Assembly: GCF_000169155.1 (NCBI RefSeq)
Contig: NZ_AAWL01000009.1
Location: forward strand, 1-55,000
Length of the DNA stretch: 55,000 bases
Reading direction: 5' to 3'
Source of the DNA: Thermosinus carboxydivorans Nor1
GTDB taxonomy: Bacteria; Bacillota; Negativicutes; Sporomusales; Thermosinaceae
In this document: positions 42,702-52,262 of the stretch, piece by piece
Numbering within the stretch: the first letter of the stretch is position 1
Layout of the letters: each line of letters opens with the position of its first letter
Program-made: the position numbers and the translations under genes
The notes under the pieces: generated by a model
The model's database searches: none
Seen by the model: the letters and a program-made list of their open reading frames with translations, nothing else
What the model was told of the DNA's origin: nothing

Positions 42702-43307
42702 GTGAGTATGGGCGAAAAGCTCGAGGAGACGATCAACCAGGCGGGGGCCGAACCCCAGGCGCAAATGGCGGCGGGGGCAGACGCAATAGAAGAGAAAGAC
42801 CAGGAAGAGATAAAAGACCAAGAGGTCTGCTTCCCACAAGAAGACGTGGAGCGGCTTCTGGCCTCTATCGCCGAGAAAAACCGCCTGCACGAAGAAATGA
42901 TGGAGCGGCTCAAGCGGCTGCAAGCCGACTTTGATAACTTCCGCCGCCGCACCCGTCAGGAAAAAGACGATTTATCCAAAGTGGTAACCGAAGGCATCGT
43001 ACTGCAACTCTTGCCTGTTCTGGATAACTTTGAGCGGGCGCTCAGCGCGGCGACGGAAGATGCGGCAGCCCTCCGTGCCGGAGTGGAAATGATTTACCGC
43101 CAGTTTACCCAAGCCTTGGAAAAAATGGGAGTACAGCCGATTGAAGCAGCGGGCGCCGTTTTTGATCCTCAGTACCATGAGGCGGTCATACGGGTCGAAG
43201 ACCCTGATCGGCCGGATAATACGGTGGTCGAGGTGCTGCAAAAAGGCTATATGGTTCATGGTAAAGTCATTCGTCCTAGCATGGTCAAAGTAGTTAGCAA
43301 TTCCTAA
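42702..43307 (+). CDS. grpE: Nucleotide exchange factor GrpE
   Basis: A 201-residue GrpE. A charged, low-complexity N-terminus (residues 1-50) leads into a long coiled coil (AEKNRLHEEMMERLKRLQADFDNFRRRTRQE seen in parts) and the C-terminal beta domain with AVFDPQYHEAV and VVEVLQKGYMVHGKVIRPSMVKV. It releases ADP from DnaK and acts as a temperature sensor. Start is GTG at 42702 after GAGGTGA; an ATG two codons later is also possible. It lies 17 bp after the chaperonin. Confidence 0.96.
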   Translation: MSMGEKLEETINQAGAEPQAQMAAGADAIEEKDQEEIKDQEVCFPQEDVERLLASIAEKNRLHEEMMERLKRLQADFDNFRRRTRQEKDDLSKVVTEGIVLQLLPVLDNFERALSAATEDAAALRAGVEMIYRQFTQALEKMGVQPIEAAGAVFDPQYHEAVIRVEDPDRPDNTVVEVLQKGYMVHGKVIRPSMVKVVSNS

Positions 43308-43327
43308 TAAATTAAGGAGGAATAGAA

Positions 43328-45181
43328 ATGGCAAAAGTAATCGGTATAGATTTAGGGACTACTAACTCCGTCGTAGCGGTTATGGAAGGCGGCGAGCCGG
43401 TTGTTATTCCTAATGCCGAAGGCAGCCGTTTGACTCCTTCTGTCGTCGGTTTTTCTAAAACAGGCGAGCGGCTGGTCGGTCAACTGGCCAAGCGTCAGGC
43501 TGTTTCCAATCCGGAGCGCACCGTTATTTCCATAAAGCGGCATATGGGTACGAACCACAAAGTGCGTATTGATGAAAAAGAATATACGCCTCAAGAAATT
43601 TCAGCCATGATTTTGCAAAAGCTCAAGCAAGACGCTGAGGCTTACCTCGGGGAAAAGGTAACCAAAGCGGTCATCACCGTACCGGCCTATTTTACTGATG
43701 CCCAGCGCCAAGCTACCAAGGATGCCGGCACTATCGCCGGACTGGAAGTGCTGCGCATTATCAACGAGCCTACGGCGGCCGCCTTGGCGTATGGTCTTGA
43801 CAAAGGTGAAGACCATACCATCCTGGTCTTCGACTTGGGCGGCGGTACTTTCGACGTGTCTATTCTGGAACTGGGTGACGGCGTTTTTGAAGTTAAGGCG
43901 ACCAGCGGCAATAACCGTCTGGGCGGCGACGACTTTGACGAGCGTATTATGCAGTGGCTGATTGCTGAATTTAAGAAAGAGCATGGCATTGATCTTTCGG
44001 CAGACCGCATGGCCATGCAGCGCCTCAAAGAAGCGGCGGAAAAAGCCAAGATTGAGTTGTCCGGCGTATTAACCACCAATATCAATTTGCCGTTTATCAC
44101 CGCCGATGCCAGTGGGCCGAAACACCTGGACGTCACTCTTACCAGAGCCAAGTTTGAAGAGCTGACGGCGGACCTGGTTGAAGCCACAATGGGTCCTACC
44201 CGCCAGGCTCTGAGCGACGCGGGATTGACGCCCAAAGATATCGACAAGGTTATTTTGGTCGGCGGTTCGACCCGGATTCCGGCCGTTCAGGAAGCGATTA
44301 AGAAGTTCCTGGGCAAAGAACCCTACCGCGGCGTGAATCCCGATGAGTGTGTGGCCATCGGCGCAGCCATTCAGGCCGGCGTCCTGGTCGGTGAAGTCAA
44401 GGATGTACTCCTTCTTGACGTAACGCCTCTATCCTTGGGCATTGAGACGCTAGGCGGCGTATTCACGAAGATTATTGAACGCAATACGACCATTCCTACT
44501 TCCAAGAGCCAGATTTTTTCCACGGCTGCCGATAATCAGTCCTCTGTTGAGATTCATGTCCTGCAGGGCGAACGGGAAATGGCAGCTTATAACAAGACGC
44601 TCGGCCGGTTTGAGCTCTCGGGAATTCCGCCGGCGCCGCGCGGTGTTCCTCGCATTGAAGTTACCTTTGACATTGATGCCAACGGTATTGTCCATGTGTC
44701 GGCCAAAGACCTTGGTACCGGCAAGGAGCAAAAGATTACCATCACTTCTTCCAGTGGCCTGAGCAAGGAAGAAATCGAGCGGATGGTCAAAGAAGCAGAA
44801 GCCCATGCCAGCGAAGACAAAAAGCGCCGCGAGGAGGCCGAAATACGCAATAACGCCGACTCGCTCGTGTACCAGGCCGAAAAGACCATCAAGGAGATGG
44901 GGGACAAGGCCGATAAAGCGCTGGTGGAAAAGGTGCAAAAAGGCATCGATAAATTAAAAGAATCTCTGAAGGGCAATGATATTGCGAAGATCAAGGCCGA
45001 TACCGAAGAACTTACCAAACCGCTGTATGAACTTACGGCCGCCGTGTATAACCAAGCGGGCGGTCAGGGCACGCCGGGCTCTCAAGGATTTGGTCCGGGC
45101 GCGGCTGGCGCGTCAGCACCAAATGACGATAAGGTAGTAGACGCTGAGTACAAGGTAGTAGACGAAGAGAACAAGAAGTAG
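43328..45181 (+). CDS. dnaK: Chaperone DnaK (Hsp70)
   Basis: A 617-residue Hsp70 with an actin-like ATPase domain ([32 protein letters not shown] and [11 protein letters not shown]), an interdomain linker ([15 protein letters not shown]), the peptide-binding domain to about residue 500 and a helical lid ending [13 protein letters not shown]. The long insert typical of Gram-negative DnaK is shortened, as in Firmicutes. TAAGGAGG precedes the ATG. Third chaperone gene of the CIRCE operon. Confidence 0.98.
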   Translation: MAKVIGIDLGTTNSVVAVMEGGEPVVIPNAEGSRLTPSVVGFSKTGERLVGQLAKRQAVSNPERTVISIKRHMGTNHKVRIDEKEYTPQEISAMILQKLKQDAEAYLGEKVTKAVITVPAYFTDAQRQATKDAGTIAGLEVLRIINEPTAAALAYGLDKGEDHTILVFDLGGGTFDVSILELGDGVFEVKATSGNNRLGGDDFDERIMQWLIAEFKKEHGIDLSADRMAMQRLKEAAEKAKIELSGVLTTNINLPFITADASGPKHLDVTLTRAKFEELTADLVEATMGPTRQALSDAGLTPKDIDKVILVGGSTRIPAVQEAIKKFLGKEPYRGVNPDECVAIGAAIQAGVLVGEVKDVLLLDVTPLSLGIETLGGVFTKIIERNTTIPTSKSQIFSTAADNQSSVEIHVLQGEREMAAYNKTLGRFELSGIPPAPRGVPRIEVTFDIDANGIVHVSAKDLGTGKEQKITITSSSGLSKEEIERMVKEAEAHASEDKKRREEAEIRNNADSLVYQAEKTIKEMGDKADKALVEKVQKGIDKLKESLKGNDIAKIKADTEELTKPLYELTAAVYNQAGGQGTPGSQGFGPGAAGASAPNDDKVVDAEYKVVDEENKK

Positions 45182-45207
45182 AGAGTCAAAGTTTGGGATG
45201 GTGAATT

Positions 45208-46347
45208 GTGAGCAAAAGAGATTATTATGAAGTGTTAGGCGTGCCCAGGACGGCGACCGAGGAAGAGATCAAGAAGGCCTTTCGCAAGCTGGCACGGAAA
45301 TACCATCCTGATGTCAACCGTGATAACCCTAAAGAGGCAGAGGAGAAATTCAAAGAAATAAACGAAGCCTATGAAGTTTTGTCCGACCCCGAGCGGCGGG
45401 CGCAGTATGACCAGTTCGGCCATGCGGCCTTTGACCCCGGCCAAGGCGCCGGGGCAGGCGGCTTTGGCGGTTTTGGCGGATTTGGCGCCGGCGGGTTTAG
45501 CGATATTTTCGATATGTTTTTCGGTCAGACCGGTTTCGGCGCCCGTCATGCCGGCCCGGAAAAAGGCGCCGATTTGCGTTACGACTTGGAGATTGCTTTC
45601 GAAGAAGCCGCTTTTGGCGTGGAGAAAGAAATTCAGGTGCCGCGTACCGAAGAATGTCCCGCTTGCCATGGCTCAGGCGCCGCCCCGGGAACCCATCCCG
45701 AGACATGCCCGCAGTGCCGCGGAACGGGACAGCAGCAGATCGTTCAAAACACGCCGTTTGGGCGCATGGTTAACGTGAAGACCTGTACCCGCTGTCGCGG
45801 CGAGGGCAAGATAGTGCGCACGCCCTGCAAAGAGTGTCAGGGACGTGGCAGAGTCCGCAACAAGCGTACTATAAAGATAAAAATCCCTGCCGGTGTTGAC
45901 AGTGGGTCCCGCCTCCGTGTTGCTTATGAAGGCGAGGCCGGTATACGCGGCGGGCCGCCTGGCGATTTGTATGTTTATATTTTTGTAAAACCGCACAAAC
46001 TGTTTACACGTGAAGGCAGCGATGTCATTTGCGAAGTGCCAATAAGTTTTGTGCAGGCTGCCTTAGGCGACGAAATCGAAGTGCCCACCCTGGACGGGAA
46101 AGTCAGTCTTAAGATTCCCGAAGGTACCCAGTCCGGTACGACTTTCCGTCTCAAGGACAAAGGCATTCCGCACCTTAGAGGCCATGGCCGCGGCGATCAG
46201 CATGTGCGGATCAAAGTGGTTACTCCCAAGAACCTGACCGAACGTCAGCGCGAGCTTTTGAAGGAGTTTGCCCGTGTGAGCGGTGAAAATATTAATCCGG
46301 AGCAAAAGAGTTTTTTTAAAAAGGTCAAAGATTTTTTGGGATCGTAA
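45208..46347 (+). CDS. dnaJ: Chaperone DnaJ (Hsp40)
   Basis: A 379-residue type I DnaJ. The J domain has the HPD motif (ARKYHPDVN, residues about 29-37), followed by a glycine/phenylalanine stretch (residues about 75-105) and four zinc-finger repeats [24 protein letters not shown] and CKECQGRG, then the substrate-binding beta domains. It delivers clients to DnaK and stimulates its ATPase. Start is GTG at 45208 with a weak GGGATGGTGA upstream. It lies 26 bp after dnaK. Confidence 0.98.
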   Translation: MSKRDYYEVLGVPRTATEEEIKKAFRKLARKYHPDVNRDNPKEAEEKFKEINEAYEVLSDPERRAQYDQFGHAAFDPGQGAGAGGFGGFGGFGAGGFSDIFDMFFGQTGFGARHAGPEKGADLRYDLEIAFEEAAFGVEKEIQVPRTEECPACHGSGAAPGTHPETCPQCRGTGQQQIVQNTPFGRMVNVKTCTRCRGEGKIVRTPCKECQGRGRVRNKRTIKIKIPAGVDSGSRLRVAYEGEAGIRGGPPGDLYVYIFVKPHKLFTREGSDVICEVPISFVQAALGDEIEVPTLDGKVSLKIPEGTQSGTTFRLKDKGIPHLRGHGRGDQHVRIKVVTPKNLTERQRELLKEFARVSGENINPEQKSFFKKVKDFLGS

Positions 46348-46369
46348 CTGAAAAAAGGGGCGATTATGC

Positions 46370-47308
46370 TTGAAGTGGGCTGAAATTAGTATTCAGACGA
46401 CCCATGAGGCCACCGAAGCGGTGGCCAATATTTTTCACGAGTTAGGTGCCAGCGGGGTTGTCATCGAGGACCCGGAGGTTATCAATGCCTACCGGCGGTC
46501 CGGTGCGTGGGATTATTGCGCTCTACCGGAGGCGGAAAACCCGGAAATCGTTACTGTCAAAGCCTATTTGCCAATGGATGATGAGCTGGATGACAAACTT
46601 CGCCTCTTTGAGGCGCGGGTCAATGAACTCGCCCAGTATCAATTAAACAAAGGGCGCGGGCATATTTACTGGCAGGAAGTGCAGGAAGAAGATTGGGCCA
46701 GTTCGTGGAAAAACTATTTTCACCCGGTTAAAGTGGGAGAAAAAATTGTCATCAAACCATCGTGGGAAGAATATAACCAAGCCGAAGGCGAAATCATCGT
46801 TGAACTTGATCCCGGGATGGCGTTTGGGACAGGTACGCACCATACTACCGCTATGTGCATTCGTATCCTGGAAGATGTCATTAAACCCGGCGATGTTGTT
46901 TTTGACGTGGGAACCGGGTCGGGCATCCTGGCCGTTGTCGCCGCCAAACTGGGGGCTGGCGCCGTCTATGCCGTCGATTTGGATCCGGTTGCGGTAAACG
47001 TGGCGGTTGAAAATGCTTCTGTAAACGGCGTCTCACATGTCGTGAAGGTTGCGCAGGGCGATTTGCTGACAGGTTTTACCGGAACGGCTGACGTGGTTGT
47101 CGCTAATATCATCGCCGATGTGATTATTCGATTGGTTAAAGACGTTCCCCAGAAATTAAAGGAAGGCGGCGTGTTTATCGCCAGCGGCATCATTGCCGAG
47201 CGGCTGGGCGATGTAACGGCAGCCATACTGGCGCAGGGCTTAGTTATTGACCGCGTTGTCGAGGAAGGCGGTTGGGCGGCCATTGCCGTTCGCCGGGGAG
47301 GCGATTAG
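46370..47308 (+). CDS. prmA: Ribosomal protein L11 methyltransferase
   Basis: A 312-residue class I SAM methyltransferase. The N-terminal substrate-recognition domain (residues 1-115, with WAEISIQTTHEATEAVANI) is followed by PGMAFGTGTHHTTAMCI, the SAM-binding VFDVGTGSGILAV and the catalytic-loop VVANIIADVII. It trimethylates L11. Start is TTG at 46370 (an ATG at 46366 is out of frame and stops). It is 22 bp after dnaJ and read on the same transcript. rsmE follows after one base. Confidence 0.95.
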   Translation: MKWAEISIQTTHEATEAVANIFHELGASGVVIEDPEVINAYRRSGAWDYCALPEAENPEIVTVKAYLPMDDELDDKLRLFEARVNELAQYQLNKGRGHIYWQEVQEEDWASSWKNYFHPVKVGEKIVIKPSWEEYNQAEGEIIVELDPGMAFGTGTHHTTAMCIRILEDVIKPGDVVFDVGTGSGILAVVAAKLGAGAVYAVDLDPVAVNVAVENASVNGVSHVVKVAQGDLLTGFTGTADVVVANIIADVIIRLVKDVPQKLKEGGVFIASGIIAERLGDVTAAILAQGLVIDRVVEEGGWAAIAVRRGGD

Positions 47309-47309
47309 G

Positions 47310-48044
47310 GTGCGGCGGTTTTTCTTTCCTGGTCCGCTCGCCTCCGAGATGATAATTACCGGTGATGACGGGCATCACATTGCGCGGGTACTGCGGCTGA
47401 AGCCAGGTGATTATATTATCGTGGCAGGCCAGGATGGACAGGCTTGTAAGGCGGAGATTATTAGTGTGGACGGCAGCAGCGTGAAGGTAGCTTGCCGGCA
47501 AGCCCTTACCGAGAGCAATGAGCCGCCTGTTGAGGTCTGGCTGGCCCAGGGACTGCCGAAAGGCGATAAGATGGATTTTATTATTCAGAAAGCAGTGGAG
47601 CTTGGCGTAACCCGGATCTTGCCTATTGAGACTGCCTATACGGTGGTGCGGTACGATGCCGGGAAAAAAGCGGCCAGGCGGGAGCGGTGGCAAAAAATTG
47701 CTTATGAAGCTGCCAAGCAATGCGGCCGGGCGGCTGTGCCGGAAGTGGCTTCTGTCCAGACCTTTTCCTCGCTGCTAAAAATGACTTTGCCGGAAACAGT
47801 TATTATGCTGTATGAGGGACAACCGGCGTGCGGTCTTAAACAAGCGCTGAGGATGACACCGAGTGAGTCCTATCTTCTGCTAATCGGCCCTGAAGGCGGG
47901 TTTAGTCCCGACGAGGTTTTACTTTGCCGGCAGCGCGGTGCCCAAATCGTCACGATGGGGCCGCGCATTTTGCGTACCGAAACGGCAGCGCTTGCTGCCC
48001 TAACCGCGGTGCTGTATGAGCGGGGCGATTTAGGCGGAACCTAA
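47310..48044 (+). CDS. rsmE: 16S rRNA m3U1498 methyltransferase RsmE
   Basis: A 244-residue SPOUT methyltransferase with a PUA-like N-terminus and the knot signature LIGPEGGFSPDEVLL near residue 195 and MGPRILRTETAALAAL. The open frame begins at 47247 inside prmA, but GGGGAGG and the GTG at 47310 give the normal MRRFFFPGPL start, one base after the prmA stop. It methylates 16S rRNA in the small subunit. The arrangement dnaJ-prmA-rsmE-mtaB is typical of Firmicutes. Confidence 0.95.
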   Translation: MRRFFFPGPLASEMIITGDDGHHIARVLRLKPGDYIIVAGQDGQACKAEIISVDGSSVKVACRQALTESNEPPVEVWLAQGLPKGDKMDFIIQKAVELGVTRILPIETAYTVVRYDAGKKAARRERWQKIAYEAAKQCGRAAVPEVASVQTFSSLLKMTLPETVIMLYEGQPACGLKQALRMTPSESYLLLIGPEGGFSPDEVLLCRQRGAQIVTMGPRILRTETAALAALTAVLYERGDLGGT

Positions 48045-48060
48045 GGTAGGAGGGGTGATT

Positions 48061-49359
48061 ATGCCGCGGGCGGCTTTTACGACGCTAGGCTGTAAAGTAA
48101 ATCAGTTTGAAACCGAGGTTATCGAAGGATTATTCAAGCAGCGCGGGTATACAATTGTTTCCTTTGACGAACCGGCCGACGTTTATGTTATTAATACTTG
48201 TTCGGTTACGCACTTAGGCGAAAAAAAGTCGCGCCAGCTGATCAGGCGGGCAGCCAGAGTTAATCCTGAGGCTGTTATCGTCGCCACCGGCTGCTATGCT
48301 CAGGTCTCGCCGGATAAAGTAGCGGCTATTCCCGGGGTAGACGTGATTGTTGGTACACAGGACCGTGGCCGGATCGTTGATTTGGTGGAAGAGGCACGCA
48401 GAACCCGCGGCCAAGTTAATGCCGTAACTGATATTATGGAAGCGGAACAATTTGAGGACATTCCTATTTTTGACGCCCCCGGCCGAACGCGTGCTTTTTT
48501 GAAAATTCAAGAAGGGTGTACCAATTTTTGTACATACTGTATTATCCCCTATGCCCGCGGGCCGCTACGTTCCCGTTCCCTTGACAGCGTTAAACGGGAA
48601 GCGGAAAAATTGATCGCCACCGGCTTTAAAGAAATTGTTTTGACAGGCATTCATCTTGGCGCTTATGGCCGCGATATGGGCGATGGCCTGGAACTGGCCG
48701 ATGCCGTAGAGACGGTGCTTAGTGTTGCGGGGTTGGTGCGTCTGCGTCTAAGTTCGCTCGAATCAGTCGAAGTTTCCGATCGGCTTGTCGCGCTGATGCG
48801 CCGTGATGCTAAGTTGTGTCCGCATCTGCATCTGCCGCTGCAAGCAGGTGATGACCATGTACTAAGCCAAATGAACCGGCACTATACGACCGAAGAATAT
48901 AGCCGCTTGGTAGGCGACATTCGCCGCCGGGTGCCGGACCTTGCCGTTACCACCGATGTTATCGTCGGTTTTCCCGGGGAAACGCCGACAATGTTTGCTA
49001 ACTCGCTGGCCTTTGTCGAGCGTATGGCTTTTGCCAAAGTTCACATTTTTCCCTATTCGCGGCGTAGCGGCACGCCGGCTGCCACTTATCCCAACCAGGT
49101 ACCGGAAGAAGAAAAAAAGCGGCGCGTCCGGGAAATGCAGCGGGTGGCCGAAAAGGGGGCGGCTGCCTTTCTCGCCGCCTTTGTCGGCCGTGAGATGGAG
49201 GTGCTGTTCGAGACGGCTAATGACGGTGTTCTTGATGGGCTTACGGGAAACTACATACGGGTGTATACCCGCGGCGGCGTGGACTTGGTGGGTACGCTGG
49301 GCGTCGTTCGTTTAGAGAAACCGTACAAAGACGGATTATGGGGTACACTGCTGGCGTAA
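48061..49359 (+). CDS. mtaB: tRNA t6A methylthiotransferase MtaB
   Basis: A 432-residue methylthiotransferase. N-terminal UPF0004 cysteines are in TLGCKVNQFE, VINTCSVTH and VATGCYAQ; the radical SAM cluster motif is GCTNFCTYCIIPYARG near residue 150; a TRAM-like domain forms the C-terminus (from about 365). It converts t6A to ms2t6A at position 37 of ANN-decoding tRNAs. The GTG at 48055 is also in frame, but AGGAGGGG is best spaced for the ATG at 48061. Confidence 0.95.
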   Translation: MPRAAFTTLGCKVNQFETEVIEGLFKQRGYTIVSFDEPADVYVINTCSVTHLGEKKSRQLIRRAARVNPEAVIVATGCYAQVSPDKVAAIPGVDVIVGTQDRGRIVDLVEEARRTRGQVNAVTDIMEAEQFEDIPIFDAPGRTRAFLKIQEGCTNFCTYCIIPYARGPLRSRSLDSVKREAEKLIATGFKEIVLTGIHLGAYGRDMGDGLELADAVETVLSVAGLVRLRLSSLESVEVSDRLVALMRRDAKLCPHLHLPLQAGDDHVLSQMNRHYTTEEYSRLVGDIRRRVPDLAVTTDVIVGFPGETPTMFANSLAFVERMAFAKVHIFPYSRRSGTPAATYPNQVPEEEKKRRVREMQRVAEKGAAAFLAAFVGREMEVLFETANDGVLDGLTGNYIRVYTRGGVDLVGTLGVVRLEKPYKDGLWGTLLA

Positions 49360-49478
49360 AATTTTATTAGCGCTGACAGTTTTGGCAGGATAATGCAGGA
49401 ATAAGCAGAATATTTTTGAATACGGGTGTAAAATCTACTGTTGATTGCGACTCATTTTTCAGCGAGAGGAGGTGCATT

Positions 49479-49826
49479 ATGCAGCAGGACTGTATTTTTT
49501 GCAAAATTGCCCAAAAAGAGGTGCCGGTGCAGCCTGTTTACGAGGACGAGCAAATCATCGCTTTTCCCGATATTAATCCGGCTGCGCCGGTTCATGTGCT
49601 GGTTATTCCCAAGAAGCATATTGCCAACCTCCTGGAAATCACGCCCGATGACAGGGCGCTTGCCGGGCATATCATGGCTGTCATTCCGCAAGTTGCCGCT
49701 AGGCTCGGTCTGGCGGAAGACGGTTTTCGCGTTGTCATTAATACTAAAGACAACGGAGGGCAAACAGTCCACCACCTCCACTGCCATATCCTGGGAGGTA
49801 GGTTCATGACATGGCCTCCAGGCTAA
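49479..49826 (+). CDS. HIT family nucleotide hydrolase
   Basis: A 115-residue histidine-triad protein of the HINT/protein kinase C inhibitor branch. The N-terminal CIFCKIAQKEVP holds a zinc-type CxxC, and the active site is VHHLHCHILGG with the HxHxH triad. It hydrolyses adenosine phosphoramidates. The frame is open to 49416, but GAGAGGAGG fits the ATG at 49479. A full rpsU promoter starts 3 bp after its stop. Confidence 0.93.
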   Translation: MQQDCIFCKIAQKEVPVQPVYEDEQIIAFPDINPAAPVHVLVIPKKHIANLLEITPDDRALAGHIMAVIPQVAARLGLAEDGFRVVINTKDNGGQTVHHLHCHILGGRFMTWPPG

Positions 49827-49828
49827 CA

Positions 49829-49885
49829 TTGACAATGTTTGTCAGTTTGAGTATAATAGTTAGGTGTATGTTTGAGCAAACATAC
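49829..49885 (+). promoter_or_regulatory. rpsU promoter and leader hairpin
   Basis: TTGACA (49829-49834), exactly 17 bp, TATAAT (49852-49857) is a consensus promoter. A perfect 9-bp hairpin, GTATGTTTG-AG-CAAACATAC (49866-49885), begins close to the expected start of transcription. It could stabilise the 5' end of the mRNA or take part in translational feedback of S21. Confidence 0.88.
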
Positions 49886-49919
49886 TTCCCCGTAGGTTGG
49901 TGTGGAGGGAGGGAGATAG

Positions 49920-50099
49920 ATGTCAGAAATCAGAGTTGGCAAAAACGAAACATTGGACAGCGCACTCCGCAGATTTAAGCGCTCTTGCCAAAAAGCAGGC
50001 GTGTTATCCGAAGTCAGAAAACGCGAGCATTACGAAAAACCGAGTGTGAAACGCAAGAAAAAGTCCGAGGCGGCCAGGAAACGTAAGCATAAAAGTTAA
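49920..50099 (+). CDS. rpsU: 30S ribosomal protein S21
   Basis: A 59-residue, very basic protein with the S21 pattern: [40 protein letters not shown] and a lysine/arginine-rich tail ([15 protein letters not shown]). GGAGGGAGGGAG precedes the ATG. It is the first gene after a consensus promoter and is followed by yqeY after 20 bp, as in other Firmicutes. Confidence 0.96.
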   Translation: MSEIRVGKNETLDSALRRFKRSCQKAGVLSEVRKREHYEKPSVKRKKKSEAARKRKHKS

Positions 50100-50119
50100 C
50101 CTTCTTTCCGGAGGTATTT

Positions 50120-50572
50120 ATGTCGATCAAGGATAGGCTTACAGAGGACATGAAGCAGGCCATGAAAGACAAAGAGGCCGGTAAATTGCGGCTCTCTGTC
50201 ATTCGCATGGTACGCGCCAGCATCAAAAATGCGGAAATCGACCAAAAAAAGGAACTCAATGACGAAGAAGTCCTGGAAGTCATCGCCAGAGAAGTTAAGA
50301 TGCGACGGGATTCTATCGCAGAGTTCCAAAAAGGCAATCGCCCCGACTTGGTCGAAACCCTGGAACAAGAGATTGCCATTCTGATGCAATACCTTCCCCC
50401 ACAGTTAAGTGAAGCGGAGATTCGGGACTTGGTGATGGAAGCCATTGCCCAAACGCAGGCGGCTAGCGCCAAGGATATGGGCAAGGTAATGGCGGTACTG
50501 ATGCCGAAAGTAAAAGGTCGTGCTGATGGTAAGACAGTAAACGCTATCGTGCGGGAACTGTTGAATCAATAA
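50120..50572 (+). CDS. yqeY: GatB/YqeY domain protein
   Basis: A 150-residue helical protein of the YqeY family, which resembles the C-terminal tRNA-binding domain of GatB. Family stretches are KLRLSVIRMVRASIKNAEI, EILMQYLPPQLSEAEI-type (here IAILMQYLPPQLSEAEIRDLV, in parts) and GKVMAVLMPKVKGRADGK. Its exact role is not established; a link to tRNA amidation is assumed from the fold. TTTCCGGAGG precedes the ATG. It ends at a good terminator. Confidence 0.93.
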   Translation: MSIKDRLTEDMKQAMKDKEAGKLRLSVIRMVRASIKNAEIDQKKELNDEEVLEVIAREVKMRRDSIAEFQKGNRPDLVETLEQEIAILMQYLPPQLSEAEIRDLVMEAIAQTQAASAKDMGKVMAVLMPKVKGRADGKTVNAIVRELLNQ

Positions 50573-50577
50573 AAACC

Positions 50578-50610
50578 AATCCGGTACTTCAGATGGAGTA
50601 CCGGATTTTA
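50578..50610 (+). terminator. Terminator of rpsU-yqeY
   Basis: AATCCGGTACT and AGTACCGGATT form a perfect 11-bp stem with an eight-base loop, followed by TTATA. Confidence 0.88.
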
Positions 50611-50625
50611 TATTGTGTAAAAAAT

Positions 50626-50657
50626 AAACAGACAGGCAAACCTGTCTGTTTATTTTT
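50626..50657. terminator. Second, bidirectional terminator
   Basis: AAACAGACAGG and CCTGTCTGTTT form a perfect 11-bp stem with loop CAAA. ATTTTT follows on the plus strand and T runs also follow on the minus strand, although no minus-strand gene was recognised upstream of it. Confidence 0.82.
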
Positions 50658-50951
50658 GGTGAAGCGCCTATAGCAATGGACGTTGTTGCTGCAATCGATT
50701 TACCAGCTTTTTCTGTGTAGAACAAGTAGTTGATGGTGCGTATGCTGCTGTTTAAAACCAATAACGATTATGGTGTATAAACAGGCTTCACTGTCACAAA
50801 CAATATCATACAAGTTTCGACAAGTCAAGAACTTGATAGTATTAGATAAGTATTCGAAACTATCTTTATTTTGCGAAGAAGAGAAGATAGGAATGTATGC
50901 TCTCTTTAGCGAATAGAGTAAGGGGAGACAGGGTGAGGGCAGGTGTAAGGT
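50658..50951. other. Gene-free interval before nfeD
   Basis: No convincing gene is present. A minus-strand frame begins at 50761 but runs through both terminators into the antisense of yqeY, so only its first part could be real, and it matches nothing I know. The rest is AT-rich and presumably holds the nfeD promoter; no consensus pair was clear. Confidence 0.45.
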
Positions 50952-52262
50952 ATGCGGTATAAGCCGTTAGCAGTTGTTTTTTTGCTTATACTTGTATTTT
51001 CCTTTGTCGAGCCAACCGTTTTGGCAGCCGACGACCGCCAGCCCGTACTCCTCATACCCATCAAAGGGGAAATTAACGGCAGTCAGGCGGCATTGGTGCG
51101 GCGGGTGCTGACCGAGGCTTCAGCCCAAAAGGCGCAAGCCGTCCTGATTGAGATTGATACCTTTGGCGGTCTGGTCGACCCGGCGGTTGCGATTAGAGAT
51201 ATTATTATTGATTATCCTTTACCTACTATTTGCTACGTAAAAAACCGAGCTTGGTCAGCAGGAGCCTTGATTGCCTTAGCCCATAAACATATTGTCATTG
51301 CTCCTGGCGGCAGCCTGGGGGCGGCCGAGCCTATACCCGCAACGGAAAAAACCATTGCCGCATTAAAGGCTGAATTTGCCGCGACCGCCAATAAACGGGG
51401 CCGTGATCCCCGCATCGCCGAAGCAATGGTGGATAAGACCCTTGGCCTGCCCGGCTATGCGCAGCCCGGTCAGATTTTAGCGTTAACCGATTACCAAGCC
51501 CAGCAGGTCGGCTATGCCGATTTGGTGGCGCCTGATCGTGAGACTGTACTCAGGCGCTATGGCTTGGAAAACGCTCCCTTAATAGAGCATGCGCCGGGGT
51601 GGGCGGAACGGGCGGCGGGATGGTTATCTGATCCAATGGTCAAATCACTGCTGTTGTCGATAATTTTTCTGGCAGTATTGACCGAAATAAAGACTGCCGG
51701 CATGGGCGTGGCCGCCCTGCTCGGACTGGTCGCCGCGTTGCACTTCTTTGGCAGTCAGTGGTTGACGGGTTTTGCGGGCTGGCTGGAGATTTTGCTGTTT
51801 GTCGGCGGCCTGGTTTTGCTGGCAATTGAAATTTACGTCCCCGGGTTTGGTTTTTTCGGGATTATCGGTACCGTTTCCATTTTGGTCAGTTTTTTTCTTA
51901 CATTGGGTGGTGGCCTTTTCGCGCTCAATGTTTTAGCCGGTAGTCTTATCTTAGCTGTTATCATCTTTTTGGTAATTGTAAAACATCTTCCTACCAGTAA
52001 GCTGTGGACCAAGTTGGTGCTTAAGGAGAGTGAAACGACGCAAGCCGGTTTCGTTAGTGCCCGTGATTATAGCCAGTTTATTGGCAAAACGGGCACAGTT
52101 ATTTCTTTTTTACGCCCGGCAGGTGTGATAGAAATTGAAGGAACGCAGCTTGACGTCCTGTCCGAAGGACGGTATGTACCGCCAGGAACCAGGGTTATGG
52201 TAGTAAGTGTTAACGGCAGTCGTATTGTTGTGCGACCAATAAATGATAAGGAGGAACGGTAA
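50952..52262 (+). CDS. nfeD: NfeD family membrane serine protease (long form)
   Basis: A 436-residue protein with a signal peptide (residues 1-25, VVFLLILVFSFVEPTVLA), an extracytoplasmic ClpP-like protease domain (residues 28-220; catalytic serine in NRAWSAGALIALAH, lysine in the region TIAALKAEF), four membrane segments (about 230-360) and a C-terminal OB-fold NfeDC domain (IGKTGTVISFLRPAGVIEIEG, in parts). The long form pairs with flotillin-like proteins; its floA partner begins immediately after the stop codon. Confidence 0.94.
   Translation: MRYKPLAVVFLLILVFSFVEPTVLAADDRQPVLLIPIKGEINGSQAALVRRVLTEASAQKAQAVLIEIDTFGGLVDPAVAIRDIIIDYPLPTICYVKNRAWSAGALIALAHKHIVIAPGGSLGAAEPIPATEKTIAALKAEFAATANKRGRDPRIAEAMVDKTLGLPGYAQPGQILALTDYQAQQVGYADLVAPDRETVLRRYGLENAPLIEHAPGWAERAAGWLSDPMVKSLLLSIIFLAVLTEIKTAGMGVAALLGLVAALHFFGSQWLTGFAGWLEILLFVGGLVLLAIEIYVPGFGFFGIIGTVSILVSFFLTLGGGLFALNVLAGSLILAVIIFLVIVKHLPTSKLWTKLVLKESETTQAGFVSARDYSQFIGKTGTVISFLRPAGVIEIEGTQLDVLSEGRYVPPGTRVMVVSVNGSRIVVRPINDKEER

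Noticed and set aside
50405-50761. Minus-strand open frame of 118 codons
   Set aside because: It runs through two strong terminators and then antisense to yqeY. Only the first part is outside known features, and nothing in it is recognisable.
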